A stretch of DNA of 6,950 bases. Origin: an uncultured Terriglobus sp. (GTDB lineage Bacteria; Acidobacteriota; Terriglobia; Terriglobales; Acidobacteriaceae). The position numbers and the translations under genes were made by a program. A model generated the notes under the pieces. It saw only the letters and a list, made by a program, of their open reading frames with translations. It was not told the DNA's origin and ran no database searches. Positions 6,791 to 6,950 of the stretch are shown piece by piece. How positions within the stretch are numbered: the stretch's first letter is position 1; each line of letters starts with the position of its first letter. The stretch is from positions 3,708 to 10,657 of the forward strand of contig CALMAP010000394.1 of the NCBI GenBank assembly GCA_937859825.1, in the 5' to 3' direction.

Positions 6791-6950
6791 ATGCGATGGA
6801 TGCGCAGTTTCGGAAGTGTTTTGGGGTCCGCCCCGCGATCGCAGTTGCGGCTTCACTATGCCGTCTTTTGCTTGTGTATCACGCAGGCAGTTGCCTCAAA
6901 CGTAACTGTTTACGCGCAGGAGGTGCTTAAAAAGGCACCTCTCTCAAAGC
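6791..6950 (+). CDS. Start of probable exported protein, truncated by window edge
   Basis: A frame open from 6761 (after TAA at 6758-6760) runs without a stop to the end of the window. ATGs occur at 6791 and 6800, and GTGs at 6773 and 6776. From 6800 the protein begins MRSFGSVLGSAPRSQLRLHY, followed by AVFCLCITQAVASNVTVYAQ and then EVLKKAPLSK. The basic N-terminal part, hydrophobic stretch and VYAQ/E boundary resemble a Sec signal peptide with cleavage near the Ala-Gln, about 40 residues in. TAGAG at 6783-6787 is a weak ribosome binding site 3 nt before the 6791 ATG. The function cannot be told from this fragment. It is divergent from the RDD gene. A competing frame in the same DNA, ending at TAA 6928-6930, lacks a signal-like N-terminus and I regard it as a shadow. 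Confidence 0.5.
   Translation, partial: MRWMRSFGSVLGSAPRSQLRLHYAVFCLCITQAVASNVTVYAQEVLKKAPLSK
6920..6941. repeat. 7-bp inverted repeat GAGGTGC / GCACCTC
   Basis: Arms at 6920-6926 and 6935-6941 are exactly complementary around an 8-nt A-rich loop. The left arm overlaps AGGAGGTG (6918-6925), a full match to the anti-Shine-Dalgarno complement, but no start codon follows at usable distance. It lies within the open frame just after the predicted signal-cleavage point. There is no T tract on either strand after the stem, so it is not a typical terminator. Confidence 0.4.

Noticed and set aside
6325..6930. 201-codon plus-strand frame overlapping the RDD gene and its upstream gap
   Set aside because: Most of it is antisense to the RDD gene and Arg/Ala-rich. 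Only its last part covers the gap, where another frame gives a signal-peptide-like sequence.

Overview
The window looks like chromosomal DNA of a GC-rich Acidobacteriota, most likely Acidobacteriaceae (Terriglobus/Granulicella/Edaphobacter type). The reasons are the C-terminus of a MacB/FtsX-type permease resembling the acidobacterial ADOP group, a diderm BamA with a long Ala-rich leader, and an RDD membrane protein with a long N-terminal extension of a style I associate with this phylum. This assignment is inference from protein character; no rRNA or marker gene is present.

Layout. Positions 1-139 hold the last 45 codons of a + strand ABC-type permease. It converges, 26 bp apart, on rmuC (166-1701, - strand), a membrane-anchored coiled-coil protein with a PD-(D/E)XK-like core. 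A roughly 390 bp divergent intergenic region (1702-2091) follows, with one perfect short palindrome and a weak candidate promoter. At 2092-5235 (+) lies bamA, the outer-membrane beta-barrel assembly factor: signal peptide, five POTRA domains, 16-strand-type barrel. It ends at a long perfect hairpin terminator (5247-5286). Convergent to it is an RDD-family membrane protein gene (5447-6736, -), with a TTG start. Divergent from that, at the right edge, an open frame (6791-6950, +) begins a probable exported protein that runs out of the window.

The genes are mostly single transcription units in alternating orientation and do not form an obvious shared pathway. Three concern the cell envelope (permease, BamA, RDD protein); RmuC is linked to DNA rearrangement. 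I see no mobile element, CRISPR, tRNA or rRNA, and no new multi-gene system. The most unusual structure is at the very 5' end of the bamA frame (2099-2170): three adjacent 24-bp imperfect repeats, each able to form a small hairpin with a TTGC/TTAC loop and showing compensatory base changes. This raises the question whether that stretch is coding (octapeptide repeats) or an untranslated RNA leader with the true bamA start further downstream.
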